From positions 1 through 61,283 of the forward strand of contig JAILKS010000037.1 in NCBI GenBank assembly GCA_024693715.1: DNA of 61,283 nucleotides. Reading direction: 5' to 3'. A model generated the notes under the pieces. The model saw only the letters and a program-made list of their open reading frames with translations. It did no database searches and had not been told where the DNA came from. Positions 33,801-43,284 of the stretch are shown here, piece after piece (position 1 is the stretch's first letter; the number at the start of each line of letters is the position of its first letter). The DNA is from Treponema sp. (GTDB lineage: Bacteria; Spirochaetota; Spirochaetia; Treponematales; Treponemataceae). The position numbers and the translations under genes were made by a program.

Positions 33801-36800
33801 TAAATACAGACATTCTTTGTATAAATCTTATTGTAGATGAAAACACAACCTTTTCTTCGGCAAAGATAATAACATTAACCGGAAATCTTACAGATAATGG
33901 AAGCTGGACAGGAAATAATACAATCAGCTTTGAAGGCTATTCTGCACAGCAAATGGATAATAACGCTGCAACATCTTATAATAAAATCAGTTATTCAGGA
34001 ACAAATTCCCTTTCTATCAATAATAATCTTACAGTAAATACCTTTGAAAATTCAGGGGCAGATTCAGGTGCAATAACTTTTGATGGAACTGTAACTATAA
34101 AAAATGATGTTGAATTTGAAACAGAAAAAACAGTTCAGTTTGCAGATGATGTTATTATTATAAACGGTTCAACCAAAAAGAAACTTACTCATACTGCCGG
34201 AAAAACTGTTTTTGCGAACAGTGAATTAAAACAGGTTAATGCTTCAAGGTTAACGATAAACAGTCTGGAAGCTTCAGATAATCTGATTATAAATGCAGAG
34301 GTTGAAGTAGATGGTTCTTCTGCTGTGTTTGACGTAAATCAGCTTGTTGTTACCGGAGTATTTACTGCAACTTCAAAGCTTACGTTAAATAATTCCGGTG
34401 TATTTTATATAGCCGACGGAAGCAATTGTATTTTTATCGATGAATTTGTTCAAACAGGAACGGCAGATGTAATGCTTGGCGGAGGTCTTATGGTGCATGA
34501 AAATGCTTCGTTTAGTAAAGACCTTTATATTTTTGGTGATGCTTCAAGGACTATAACTGCAGATTCTGATAAAAAAATTACTGTTTCGGGGAATCTGATT
34601 TTCAGTATGGCTGCTGCTTCAACCGTAACAATCGGGGGTGATGATAATTCCTTGAGTGCAAATAATATTGCACTTTATTCAGGTCAGATTACATTAAATT
34701 CTTCGTTAACTTCCATTAAGGATGTCGTTTTTCTAGGACCTGAGTATTCTGTAAAAGATAGCTTTACAGGAATTGATAATGAATATATCTATAATCAGTT
34801 AAGACCTGGCCAGACAGCTACAAGCACAAGTAAATATCAGTTTAATATGGAAGCATATTTGTATTATCCTTTGTTTTTAAATGGAAATACTCTGCTTACT
34901 GACAGACAATTGCCAGATGGAAGCAGTACAAATAAATTTGGCGGTAAAATAATATTCAGTAACGGTGCTTCAATTAATGTCGGTCAGAATTTTTATGCAA
35001 ACGGAATAACACTAACTTCAAATTCTGGAAACTGGAATTTGAATATAAAGACAAATGAAGATTCTCTGTCATGTTTTGCCGAAGCATATTTTTGTACTGT
35101 AAAGAATTCCATAGTAAATTGTACTACAACCGGAAAAACAGCTATGGTAGCCGCAGATGAATGTAATGACGACGGTAACAATACAAACTGGCTTTTTGAT
35201 GAATTCAAGATTTTAAATGCTTATACTGTCAGAGATGATATTATCCGCATAGAATTTAATTATCCTATACGTAATAAGCATGGAGAAATTGTTCAGATTT
35301 ATCAGGATGAAACTAATACAATTTGCTGTTATCTTGATGGAACAAAATTAGTTTCTTACGGAAATTCCTACAAGGAAGAAGAATTACACAATGTTTATTC
35401 ACTTACAGAAGATATTGGAGTTTATGATTCTGTTTCAGGAAGATATTATATTTATTTGACAACCTTACCCGGAAAATCATGGAATACAGATGCTACAGGA
35501 ACTTCTGCCGGTGACACTGCATCGACAGATAGAAAAGGTAATCATAAAAGTGCAAAGCCTTTGATAGATGTTCCTCGCGCAGTTGCAGGTAGAAATTATC
35601 TTATTACGAATGTTTATGGAAAAAGATTACGACATTATCACGGCACAAGCGGATCATACACGCAGTATACTTCAACGGAAGATAAAACAGGTCCTTCGTT
35701 AATCGAAGTTCATACAGGTCAGGAATGTCATACAGAATATGGTGGAACTTCTGCAAGTCAGCCTGATTATGATGCGCATAACTTTATTGAATTCCGTTAT
35801 TCAGAGGCGGTAGAGTTTAACAGTAATTCTATCAGCACCGGTGCTTCAAATATACCGGTATCGGATTCTTTTGGTGCCATAACAGAAGATGTTGGTTCTA
35901 ACTATAACGGTCCATTGACTTTTGCAGGACTTGCATCTGTTGAAAAAGGTAACGTTTATACAAAAAAAGGAAGTTCAGATAATAAATACGTAAATACTTT
36001 ATATAGAAAGGATGCTTATTCCATCCGTATTTCGATTGCAGGTCTGGTTGAAGGAACTGTTTCAAGCGGCGGAAAGACATTTAAAAACTGGACAGGTTAT
36101 ATAGAAAATGCAATATTGCCAAACGGTACAGTATCTCTTAGCGGAGATGTAAATGAGCTTGTAAAAGATAGAAAAGATAACAGTCAGAAAAAATATTATT
36201 ACTGGACTGGTGATACAAGAAATGAAGATAACTATAATACAATTTCCGTACTTAATACATATTCTTCTTCACATAACAATTCAGATAAAACTTACGGAAC
36301 CTGGGATATTTATGCTCCTGAAGTAGCAAGACTTCATAATCAGAATAATTCTTCGTTAGCTTCTCAATATGAAGTTAATGGTGTTGGTACCGGAGGAAAA
36401 CTTGAATCTATAGAGTTTCACGTTTTTGATAATGCCGCAAATAGCGGAGGATTCCCTGTTAATGCTTCCGGAACAAGAGCGTATTGGATTTCTACACTCG
36501 GCTGGTGTTCTACAAATACAGGTTTGAATGCGGGCGGTAATATTTCGTTAATTTCCTCAAATTCATATCTTGCAGATATTTTCGGAGGTTCAAGACCATT
36601 CGTTTCTGATTCAAGAACTGGTGGAGGTTTAAGATATTGCACTTATTATAATCGTGCAGCAAAGTTTACATATGGTATTGAAATTGAAGGCTCTCCGACA
36701 GTGATGAAATCAGCAGCAGCAATAAAACCTGGTGCATCATCTCCTGTATTCCAGGGAGCTTCGGTAAACAGGAATAATATTAACAGTAATTATGACACAC

Positions 36801-38380
36801 AGTACATTACGCTTAGTCTTCAGACCTCAGACAGCGGATATTATGATGTAGAACAGTCTCTTGAATTTGCTTATGATGACGAGGATTCTTATATTACAGA
36901 TCTGGCTGGAAACAGATTGAGAAGTGCAGAGCAGAGAGGTTCAATTGACCGTTCACCGCCGGATTTTGATGTAATAATTGCACCGATAGGTACAAGAGAA
37001 ATGTACATTCTTTTTTATAAGCAGCTTCGTCGTGGTGAAAATTCAACTGGTGCGATTCTTTATGGTGAAAATGGAAATCAGATAGATACTATTTCACAGT
37101 CGTTCGAAGAAATAATTCCTCATTGTTTTGAAATCGGAAAATTGAACGGTTCTAATTTTGTAAAGAATACCGGAGCAAATTTACAGGTAGATACTAGTGT
37201 TCAGGCACAGTTCCTGTCATCACAGTCAAATGATGAATTTACCGGAATAAAAATTACGTTGAACAGAGAAGTTACTTTAAAGGATGTTCAGGAATTGTAT
37301 ATAAGGGTTATTATTCCAGAAGATTTGGGCTTTGATGTATCTTCAAAAGATATTGTAACCGGTATGGATAACAGTCAGGTTACGCTTATTCAGGATGTTG
37401 AACGTAATTACATGAAAATGTATACCGCCCATGCTCTTTCTGACTTTGCGGTAAATGCAATCATTAATGAATATGCTTATGATCCTACCTATCAGGATGA
37501 GGAAGGCAATTTAATTGAAAGCGGATTATATGAACCGGAAAGTTTTGCAGTTCATGACTGGAGTGCATCGCAAACTAACTATGGAACACTTAGGGTAAAA
37601 CGTCCTGTAACTGTAATTGCAAGACCAACTGAATATCTTGGCGGTGCAGCATTGCCTTCTGTAAAAATGTTCTATTCAGATTCTCCATCACCAGGCTCAG
37701 CTTCCATGCAGTATAATTCAGATATCAGAGCAAAAAAACGAGTATGGCTTCCACAGGCATATACTCCTATATCAAGTACATCAAACACTAACTATAATAC
37801 TCTTGGTGGTTTATGGGGTACAGATGACAGTGGAGATTCTGTTTTGACTTTTGAATTCCCGGAAAGTGCTTATTCAGCATGGAATGCGGGAAATCAGATT
37901 TCTTTCCTCTACGGACTTTATGATAATACAGATTCACCTTTGACAATTTATCATTCGCTTGTTATGGATTCTCATGCAAATTATTTTATAAATTCATCAA
38001 CTTCATCTCCGTTATATGCTATACGTCTTGAAAATCCTTCAGATCCGACATCTTTTGATTTATGGTCGTTCAGGGTAAAAGGAATTAATTTACAGCGGGG
38101 CGGCATTACGATTATGAATAATGTAATCAATCCTAAAAAAGGAGAAAAAACTGTAATAAAACTTGACTTGAAAGAAGAATCTCGTGTTAATATAATTGTA
38201 ATGACGCTTGATGGTGCAGTCGTGACATATCTGAACAGATCCACACTTTCTTCAGGGGAGCATTTCTTTACCTGGGACGGTAAAAACAAAAATGGTTCTG
38301 AAGTTGCAAGAGGAATGTATTTTATCAGGTTTGTCGGAAGTGGAATTGATGAAACCAGAAAGGTAATGGTTGTAAAGTAA
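30842..38380 (+). CDS. Giant exported beta-rich surface protein (2512 residues)
   Basis: An N-terminal signal peptide (about 1-30) is followed by two copies of a W-x-G...W...NW module (about 36-70 and 378-410: VITWNGSVDDDYTNEANWDY and YWIGKTNNSWTEKSNW), each opening a long Ser/Thr/Asn-rich beta-solenoid-like region. Residues about 1440-2300 hold Ig-like or adhesin-like beta domains. The last 80 residues form a FlgD-type Ig-like domain (INPKKGEKTVIKLDLKEESRVN... WDGKNKNGSEVARGMYFIRF) of the sort used in secretion sorting and adhesion. No transporter partner is adjacent. It overlaps the PilZ gene by one base. Family unassigned; role as surface adhesin or matrix protein is inference. Confidence 0.75.
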   Translation: MKFKFLNRLRFSKKAALLCAALLFCSKLFCEDYVITWNGSVDDDYTNEANWDYEGDWGPPDDGSVVVIIPKTESGIYPVFTGNPSLPAKSFSIAADARLTINDDCGFIVSDASVVNGTLINKGTITLGATLTVNGTLNNESGANITTDTSCTVIVNGAFTDEGDFSSDLNLSFEGTENSSFIPNSSTSYSLISVAKTSGTLTFDGELTSDVINVTGCDTIIFNGATDVTAFSCISNSAVITFNNEIHSTDFSSVGNSSSIVFKGDSNFTDLELSGEGSVYKFAAETVCSVNGVFKALGNDSGSVTLTTNHSFPSVSNQSSWFSLNLSNEPSGADFNYVKISYCQSVSDLRGCEWASDVIESVSNSTRNFFPYVFYWIGKTNNSWTEKSNWSCEADSEVEPGNAPSVSDTRLTIILKQVTSGRYNLLLAQDISVKQLTVETGGEVNFSSYNVSTVNGLLNDGTVILGGNQTISGSVTNDDNSLVEYTGFCSSLPMTTNYNDLKFSDGATSFDTSDNPLASLTVAGDLFINNGALNVLTLSGSNKLHGLVAVGNINKAGIITIDARGLSTGVSFWQDVDCSSLYVTGNVYLNGNVTVRAETNAVEDGIISFTYGNVIIKDNILISAQDNSGNLSSVIIASLQNYDDDAHSLTVNANFTCSDSIGSSNLLDSLTVNGSFNFSGAAVTTVNNQTYKNGINYTRNGALSLTTSSADLEFTGDIVSSNSTGLNIIDSNFEQTASAQLSGFSSINIVQNYEDDLSADFSNITVASSPSWNFTGSADNQLEINFGSSEIKNVTVNKEGSLKIIGSFEQNSIAALSITKGNVLAGNGVFKAGIMTVGTSGTFVQSGNNNTNEQSFSSIANSGSVEWDSASDGGSLIINGSVTGNAIAFNKKSVTINSEISLSGIFWDLIIPASAAVTNNNKIVVRRNFTIEDGGNYIHNSKQLILGTDSNSYPSDSTGTITDTNDTKVNLGNVLISGNSANVTKTVNTDILCINLIVDENTTFSSAKIITLTGNLTDNGSWTGNNTISFEGYSAQQMDNNAATSYNKISYSGTNSLSINNNLTVNTFENSGADSGAITFDGTVTIKNDVEFETEKTVQFADDVIIINGSTKKKLTHTAGKTVFANSELKQVNASRLTINSLEASDNLIINAEVEVDGSSAVFDVNQLVVTGVFTATSKLTLNNSGVFYIADGSNCIFIDEFVQTGTADVMLGGGLMVHENASFSKDLYIFGDASRTITADSDKKITVSGNLIFSMAAASTVTIGGDDNSLSANNIALYSGQITLNSSLTSIKDVVFLGPEYSVKDSFTGIDNEYIYNQLRPGQTATSTSKYQFNMEAYLYYPLFLNGNTLLTDRQLPDGSSTNKFGGKIIFSNGASINVGQNFYANGITLTSNSGNWNLNIKTNEDSLSCFAEAYFCTVKNSIVNCTTTGKTAMVAADECNDDGNNTNWLFDEFKILNAYTVRDDIIRIEFNYPIRNKHGEIVQIYQDETNTICCYLDGTKLVSYGNSYKEEELHNVYSLTEDIGVYDSVSGRYYIYLTTLPGKSWNTDATGTSAGDTASTDRKGNHKSAKPLIDVPRAVAGRNYLITNVYGKRLRHYHGTSGSYTQYTSTEDKTGPSLIEVHTGQECHTEYGGTSASQPDYDAHNFIEFRYSEAVEFNSNSISTGASNIPVSDSFGAITEDVGSNYNGPLTFAGLASVEKGNVYTKKGSSDNKYVNTLYRKDAYSIRISIAGLVEGTVSSGGKTFKNWTGYIENAILPNGTVSLSGDVNELVKDRKDNSQKKYYYWTGDTRNEDNYNTISVLNTYSSSHNNSDKTYGTWDIYAPEVARLHNQNNSSLASQYEVNGVGTGGKLESIEFHVFDNAANSGGFPVNASGTRAYWISTLGWCSTNTGLNAGGNISLISSNSYLADIFGGSRPFVSDSRTGGGLRYCTYYNRAAKFTYGIEIEGSPTVMKSAAAIKPGASSPVFQGASVNRNNINSNYDTQYITLSLQTSDSGYYDVEQSLEFAYDDEDSYITDLAGNRLRSAEQRGSIDRSPPDFDVIIAPIGTREMYILFYKQLRRGENSTGAILYGENGNQIDTISQSFEEIIPHCFEIGKLNGSNFVKNTGANLQVDTSVQAQFLSSQSNDEFTGIKITLNREVTLKDVQELYIRVIIPEDLGFDVSSKDIVTGMDNSQVTLIQDVERNYMKMYTAHALSDFAVNAIINEYAYDPTYQDEEGNLIESGLYEPESFAVHDWSASQTNYGTLRVKRPVTVIARPTEYLGGAALPSVKMFYSDSPSPGSASMQYNSDIRAKKRVWLPQAYTPISSTSNTNYNTLGGLWGTDDSGDSVLTFEFPESAYSAWNAGNQISFLYGLYDNTDSPLTIYHSLVMDSHANYFINSSTSSPLYAIRLENPSDPTSFDLWSFRVKGINLQRGGITIMNNVINPKKGEKTVIKLDLKEESRVNIIVMTLDGAVVTYLNRSTLSSGEHFFTWDGKNKNGSEVARGMYFIRFVGSGIDETRKVMVVK

Positions 38381-38739
38381 TGAAAAAAGACGTTATAGAA
38401 AAAAGAAAAGATATACGTTTTCCTCAAATTGGTCGTGTCGATATAGCCGAAATAAGCTCAATGCCCGGTATTCTTGATGACATCAGTTTGAGCGGTTTAA
38501 AAATGCATTTTCCTTATTTGATTTCACTTAATCTTGAAAAAGAATATAAGCTTAAGGTGCTGCTTTCGAATTTTTCAGATAATACTCCTCTTCAGTTGTT
38601 GAGTAAACCTGTCTGGCTTCGTGAAGATGAGAATGAAACACAGATTGGTTTTCAAAATCTTTATTCTCCGGATGATGCGCGTCTTAAAGATTTTATTGCA
38701 GATTTAAAAAAGCAGAATGAATTTCCTGAAATAAAATAA
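38380..38739 (+). CDS. PilZ-domain c-di-GMP-binding protein
   Basis: 119 residues, essentially one PilZ domain: the RxxxR motif in EKRKDIRFP (about 7-13) and DxSxxG in DDISLSGLK (about 31-39), followed by the beta-barrel and PVWLRED. Both ligand motifs are intact, so c-di-GMP binding is likely. Start codon overlaps the stop of the giant protein gene (TAATG), so the two are probably made together. Confidence 0.9.
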   Translation: MKKDVIEKRKDIRFPQIGRVDIAEISSMPGILDDISLSGLKMHFPYLISLNLEKEYKLKVLLSNFSDNTPLQLLSKPVWLREDENETQIGFQNLYSPDDARLKDFIADLKKQNEFPEIK

Positions 38740-38750
38740 GAGCTGATAAT

Positions 38751-39725
38751 ATGAGTACAAAAATAAGGCAGCTTGATTCAATTTTATTCCTTTCGTTTCC
38801 AGATCAGGCGGAACTTTTAAAAAGTGAATTGAACAGAAGATTCAATATTCCGAGTCCTGATGAACAGTTCGGTGAGCTTTTACTGTATGAGAATAAAAAT
38901 AAAATCCTTGAAAAGCTTGGAAATAAATATCCGTACTGGGCAAGAACAGTAATGCTTAATCCTTTTATGCTCGATTTTGATTCCATAAAGGATGCTGCAA
39001 ATGAATTAAAGGGCATTCAAAGAAACTGGGCTCCATATCAGTTTAAATGCTTTAGAAGAGCACAGCTGATTCAGGATAATCTTCCGTATATTAATCTTAA
39101 GGAAAGAAAATTCCCGGTTGAAATCCCAAAATCTCCGGTTGGACTATATACTTTGCTTGATGAACATACTCTGATAGCTTCTTCTGAAACTACATCCTTT
39201 CTTCCCTCTGGAGCAATTAGTTTTATAGAGGATCACGAAAATCCTCCGAGCAGGGCTTATCTTAAGATTCAGGAAAGCCTTACAATGTTCCGGCATTTTT
39301 TTGGAATTGAGCTTCCGTCGAAAGGTCAAAAATGTTTTGAAGCGGGAGCGTGTCCCGGTGGCTGGACATGGGTTTTAACAGAGCTTGGTGCTTTTGTTCA
39401 TGCAGTAGACAGGGCAGAGCTTTGTGAGTCGCTGATGAAAAATCCTCTTGTAAAATTTCAGGCGCATGATGCCTTTACCATAAAACCTGAAGAAGCTGGC
39501 CCTGTAGATTGGGTGTTCAGTGATGTAATCTGTTATCCTGAGCGTCTTCTGGAATTGATTAAAAAATGGATTGAAAGTGGTCTTACAGATAACATGATAT
39601 GTACCATAAAAATGCAGGGCGATATTGACTGGAAATTAATTGACGAATTTGCAGAAATAAAAAACAGTAAAATAATCCATCTTAACTACAATAAACACGA
39701 GCTTACCTGGCTATGGCATAAATAA
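38751..39725 (+). CDS. RlmM-like rRNA 2'-O-ribose methyltransferase
   Basis: 324 residues: an N-terminal THUMP-like region (about 1-150) and an FtsJ-type SAM domain (about 175-320) with SAM motif FEAGACPGGWTWVL. The K-D-K-E catalytic tetrad is readable in AYLKIQE, FSDVICYP, CTIKMQG and KHELTWLWH. It resembles RlmM, which methylates C2498 of 23S rRNA. RlmE lies 50 bases downstream. Confidence 0.82.
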   Translation: MSTKIRQLDSILFLSFPDQAELLKSELNRRFNIPSPDEQFGELLLYENKNKILEKLGNKYPYWARTVMLNPFMLDFDSIKDAANELKGIQRNWAPYQFKCFRRAQLIQDNLPYINLKERKFPVEIPKSPVGLYTLLDEHTLIASSETTSFLPSGAISFIEDHENPPSRAYLKIQESLTMFRHFFGIELPSKGQKCFEAGACPGGWTWVLTELGAFVHAVDRAELCESLMKNPLVKFQAHDAFTIKPEEAGPVDWVFSDVICYPERLLELIKKWIESGLTDNMICTIKMQGDIDWKLIDEFAEIKNSKIIHLNYNKHELTWLWHK

Positions 39726-39775
39726 AATCAGGTATTATAAAGAAACAGTCATTTTTTACCGATATTAATAATAAT

Positions 39776-40372
39776 ATGGCATCGAACAGTTATGAAAAAC
39801 CGGATTTCTGGTCACAGAAGGCATTTTCTGAAGGATATCCTGCACGTTCTGTATATAAATTAAAGGAAATCGATGAAAAGTTTTCTTTTATAAAGAAGAA
39901 TTTTACTGTCCTGGATCTTGGTTCTGCACCGGGAAGCTGGACTACATTTCTTTTACGTGCGCTTGATGGAACCGGAAAAGTTGTTTCATGTGATCTTAAT
40001 CCTCTTGCTAAATCGGTAAAGGGTGATAATCTTGTTTTTATTCAGGGAGATTTAAATGCACCTGAAATTCGAAGTCAGATTAAAGAGAACGGTCCGTATG
40101 ATTTAGTTGTATGTGATGCAGCGCCAAAAACTACGGGAAATAAGATTGTAGATACTGCCTGTTCAGAACAGCTTGTAGAAATGGCGGTCTGGTATGCACA
40201 GACTATGTTGAAATCCGGCGGTAATTTTGCTGTAAAAATCTTTCAGAATGGTGATCAGCAGAAGATTTTAAAGACAATGAGGGAGATTTTTTCTTCTGCA
40301 AAGGGTTTTAAGCCGGAAGCATGCCGTTCAGAATCTTTTGAAACATATTTGATAGGAATAAAAAAAATATGA
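39776..40372 (+). CDS. rlmE: 23S rRNA 2'-O-methyltransferase RlmE (FtsJ/RrmJ)
   Basis: 198 residues with PDFWSQKAFSEGYPARSVYKLKEIDEKF, SAM motif VLDLGSAPGSWT, and the K-D-K-E tetrad (K of SVYKLKE, D of VVCDAAPK, K of FAVKIFQNG, E of SESFETYL). It modifies U2552 of 23S rRNA late in 50S assembly. No Shine-Dalgarno is seen before ATG. The stop overlaps the LysM-M23 start (ATGA). Confidence 0.92.
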   Translation: MASNSYEKPDFWSQKAFSEGYPARSVYKLKEIDEKFSFIKKNFTVLDLGSAPGSWTTFLLRALDGTGKVVSCDLNPLAKSVKGDNLVFIQGDLNAPEIRSQIKENGPYDLVVCDAAPKTTGNKIVDTACSEQLVEMAVWYAQTMLKSGGNFAVKIFQNGDQQKILKTMREIFSSAKGFKPEACRSESFETYLIGIKKI

Positions 40373-41430
40373 AAAAAGACTTTAAACAAACAGAGAAGAG
40401 TAGTATAATAAATAGAATTTATAGTGCTAAAAATATGTTTATTAATTCGAAATTAGGAAAGATTGCAGTAAGTTCCTTTTTGTGTTTTGCGTTCGGAGCA
40501 ATTGCAACTTCGGTAACAGTAGCGGCATTTTCTCAATCAAGAAAGAATTTAGGACAAGGTGGTCTTGAAACTACATCTTCTGAAGTTATTTTTGATAGTG
40601 ATGAAGATTTAAAGATTGTATATGAAGAAGCAGAAACAAAAGCAGAAGAAAAACAGGAAGTAAAAGCCGATTCAAAATCAACCGCACAGCCTGCAGAACT
40701 TACATATTTTACATATCGTGTAAAACAGGGCGATATGATTGGAAAAATTGCAGAAAAATATAATGTTACGCAGGATGCAATTATCAGTGTAAATAACATA
40801 AAGCAGTCAAGACTTATCCAGATAGGACAGTACATAAAAATCCCTTCAATGACAGGAATCCTTTATACCGTTAAGGGTACGGAAGAAACTCCGGAAACTG
40901 TCGCTGAAAAATATGATATTTCTGCAGAAAAATGCGCCCTTATAAATTCAACAAAAACAGATGCATCTTTTACAAAGGGTTCGACAATCTTTTTGCCTGA
41001 TGCACAGCTTGACTGGGCTACAAGACAGGAAATTAATGGTGATTTATTCAGACGTCCTTTAAGAGTACGATACTATCTTTCATCGGCATATGGATGGCGT
41101 AGTTCACCGATTACCGGTAAACGAACTTTCCATGGCGGTATTGATATGGCTTGTGCAACCGGCAATGCGGTTTATGCGGCGCTTGACGGAACAGTTTCTG
41201 CAACTGGTTATAATGCAACTTACGGAAATTACGTAATCATTACACATCATTCCGGATATAAAACATTGTACGGTCATTTAAGTGCAATTACCTGTAAAAA
41301 AGGAAATTTTGTCTATACTACAACTCAAATTGGAAGAGTTGGAAGTACAGGTGCTAGTACAGGTCCACATCTTCATTTTACCGTTTACAAATATAATAAG
41401 ACAGTAAATCCTCTTTCTTTAATACAGTAG
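40369..41430 (+). CDS. LysM-M23 peptidase (murein endopeptidase-like)
   Basis: 353 residues: one N-terminal membrane helix or uncleaved signal (about 28-50), a charged linker, two LysM repeats (about 118-165 and 168-205; the second diverged), and an M23 domain (about 235-353). M23 zinc ligands are seen in HGGIDMA (H-x3-D), HHSGYKTLYGH and HLHF. Cell-envelope remodelling or peptidoglycan hydrolysis is expected. Confidence 0.9.
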   Translation: MKKDFKQTEKSSIINRIYSAKNMFINSKLGKIAVSSFLCFAFGAIATSVTVAAFSQSRKNLGQGGLETTSSEVIFDSDEDLKIVYEEAETKAEEKQEVKADSKSTAQPAELTYFTYRVKQGDMIGKIAEKYNVTQDAIISVNNIKQSRLIQIGQYIKIPSMTGILYTVKGTEETPETVAEKYDISAEKCALINSTKTDASFTKGSTIFLPDAQLDWATRQEINGDLFRRPLRVRYYLSSAYGWRSSPITGKRTFHGGIDMACATGNAVYAALDGTVSATGYNATYGNYVIITHHSGYKTLYGHLSAITCKKGNFVYTTTQIGRVGSTGASTGPHLHFTVYKYNKTVNPLSLIQ

Positions 41431-41545
41431 AAGATTTTTGCGAATTACAGATTAAGATTTTTTCTTTTTTTTCTTGCCGACAGGTATATTTTTTTGTATC
41501 TTTAACAATATAATATAGAATAAATTAAAATCAGAGGAAAATAAA

Positions 41546-43171
41546 ATGGCAAAACAATTATTGTTTAGTGAAGATGCCCGTAAAAAACTTTTGAGCGGGG
41601 TTGAACAGATTTCAAAAGCTGTAAAAACAACATTAGGTCCTTGCGGACGTATGGTAATGATGGACAAAAAATACGGTTCACCAACTATTACAAAGGATGG
41701 TGTTTCTGTAGCAAAAGAAATTGAACTTGAAGATCCATATGAAAATATGGGGGCTCAGTTTGTTCGCGAAGTTGCTTCAAAAACAAATGATGATGCTGGT
41801 GACGGTACAACAACTGCTACAGTTCTTTCTTATGCTCTTGTACGGGAAGGAATTAAATCAGTTGCAGCCGGAATGCGTCCTATTGAAATTAAACGCGGTA
41901 TAGATAAAGCAGTAAAAACTGCCGTTGAAGAAATCAAGAAAAATGCTAAGCCTGTAAAAGGTGCTGATGATATCACAAACATTGCAACTATCTCTGCAAA
42001 CAACGATCCTGAAATCGGTAAAATGCTTGCAGATGCAATCGAAAAGGTTGGAAAAGACGGTGTTATCACTGTAGAAGAATCAAAAAATATGGAAATGACT
42101 GTTGATACTGTTGAAGGTATGCAGTTTGACCGCGGATATATTTCTTCTTATTTTGTAACAGATCGTGAAAGAATGGAAGCAGATTTTTCTGATGCCTGTG
42201 TTTTGATTTATGACAAGAAAATTTCTGCAATGAAAGATCTTCTTCCAATTCTGGAAAAAGTTGCAAATGCCGGTAAACCTCTTGTAATTATTTGTGAAGA
42301 TGTTGACGGAGAAGCCCTTACAACTTTAGTTTTGAATACTATCCGTGGAACAATAAAATGCTGTGCGGTAAAAGCGCCAGGCTTTGGTGACAGAAGAAAA
42401 GACATGCTTCAGGATATAGCTATTTTGACAGGTGCAACTGTAGTTTCTGAAGAAGTCGGATTAAAGCTTGAATCATGCGGCGAAGAAGTTCTTGGTCAGG
42501 CTAAATCAATTAAGATTGATAAAGATAATACAACAATCGTCGGTGGTGCAGGTAATTCAAAGGCAATCAAAGACCGTGTTGCAGAAATCAAGAATGCAAT
42601 CGAAAAATCTACATCAACCTATGATAAGGAACAGCTCCAGAAGCGTCTTGCAAAGCTTGCAGGAGGTGTAGCTGTAATCAATGTTGGTGCAAATACAGAA
42701 ACAGAAATGAAGGAAATGAAATTCCGCGTTGAAGATACAATTGCTGCTACTCGTGCCGCTTTGGAAGAAGGAATTGTAAGCGGTGGCGGAATTGCCTTGA
42801 TTGAAGCATCAAAAGCTCTTGCAGATATTCCTGCTGATTTGACCGAAGATGAAAAAGTCGGATACAAGATTGTTCGCCGTGCTCTCGAAGAACCAATCCG
42901 CCAGATTGCAGAAAATGCAGGTCTTGACGGTGCAGTTATTGCAGAAAGAGCAAAGAGTGAAAAGAAAGGTGTTGGATTTAATGCCCGCACAAACGAATGG
43001 GTAAATATGCTCGAAGCAGGAATTATTGACCCTGCAAAAGTAACATGCTCTGCCTTGAAGAATGCTGCATCGGTTGCAGGAACTCTTCTTACAACTGAAT
43101 GCGCTATCACAGATATCCCGGAGCCAAAAGCACCTGCTGCACCGGCACCTGATATGGGCGGAATGTATTAG
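41546..43171 (+). CDS. groL: Chaperonin GroEL
   Basis: 541 residues, full length, starting [18 protein letters not shown] and ending in GGM (PDMGGMY). ATP site TLGPCGR...[10 protein letters not shown] is intact. A ribosome site AGAGG lies eight bases before ATG. No groES gene and no CIRCE inverted repeat precede it; the 115-base upstream gap shows only a T-rich tract and TATAAT. A strong terminator follows. Confidence 0.98.
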   Translation: MAKQLLFSEDARKKLLSGVEQISKAVKTTLGPCGRMVMMDKKYGSPTITKDGVSVAKEIELEDPYENMGAQFVREVASKTNDDAGDGTTTATVLSYALVREGIKSVAAGMRPIEIKRGIDKAVKTAVEEIKKNAKPVKGADDITNIATISANNDPEIGKMLADAIEKVGKDGVITVEESKNMEMTVDTVEGMQFDRGYISSYFVTDRERMEADFSDACVLIYDKKISAMKDLLPILEKVANAGKPLVIICEDVDGEALTTLVLNTIRGTIKCCAVKAPGFGDRRKDMLQDIAILTGATVVSEEVGLKLESCGEEVLGQAKSIKIDKDNTTIVGGAGNSKAIKDRVAEIKNAIEKSTSTYDKEQLQKRLAKLAGGVAVINVGANTETEMKEMKFRVEDTIAATRAALEEGIVSGGGIALIEASKALADIPADLTEDEKVGYKIVRRALEEPIRQIAENAGLDGAVIAERAKSEKKGVGFNARTNEWVNMLEAGIIDPAKVTCSALKNAASVAGTLLTTECAITDIPEPKAPAAPAPDMGGMY

Positions 43172-43191
43172 TTAAATTTTTAACTGCGAAG

Positions 43192-43228
43192 AAAAGGATT
43201 GTCAAAAAGGCAATCCTTTTTTTATTTT
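43192..43228 (+). terminator. Intrinsic terminator of groL
   Basis: AAAAGGATTG (43192-43201), nine-base loop, CAATCCTTTT (43211-43220), then TTTATTTT. Perfect ten-pair stem, 20 bases after the groL stop. Confidence 0.92.
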
Positions 43229-43284
43229 ATATCTTTTAAAAAATGTGTTATTATATAATATCATATTTTTTCAGAGGTAAATAA

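Noticed and set aside
41431..41545. Possible CIRCE element before groL
   Set aside because: No TTAGCACTC-N9-GAGTGCTAA or close variant is present.
42619..43110. 163-residue ORF antisense to groL
   Set aside because: No ribosome site, composition typical of an antisense shadow of a conserved gene.
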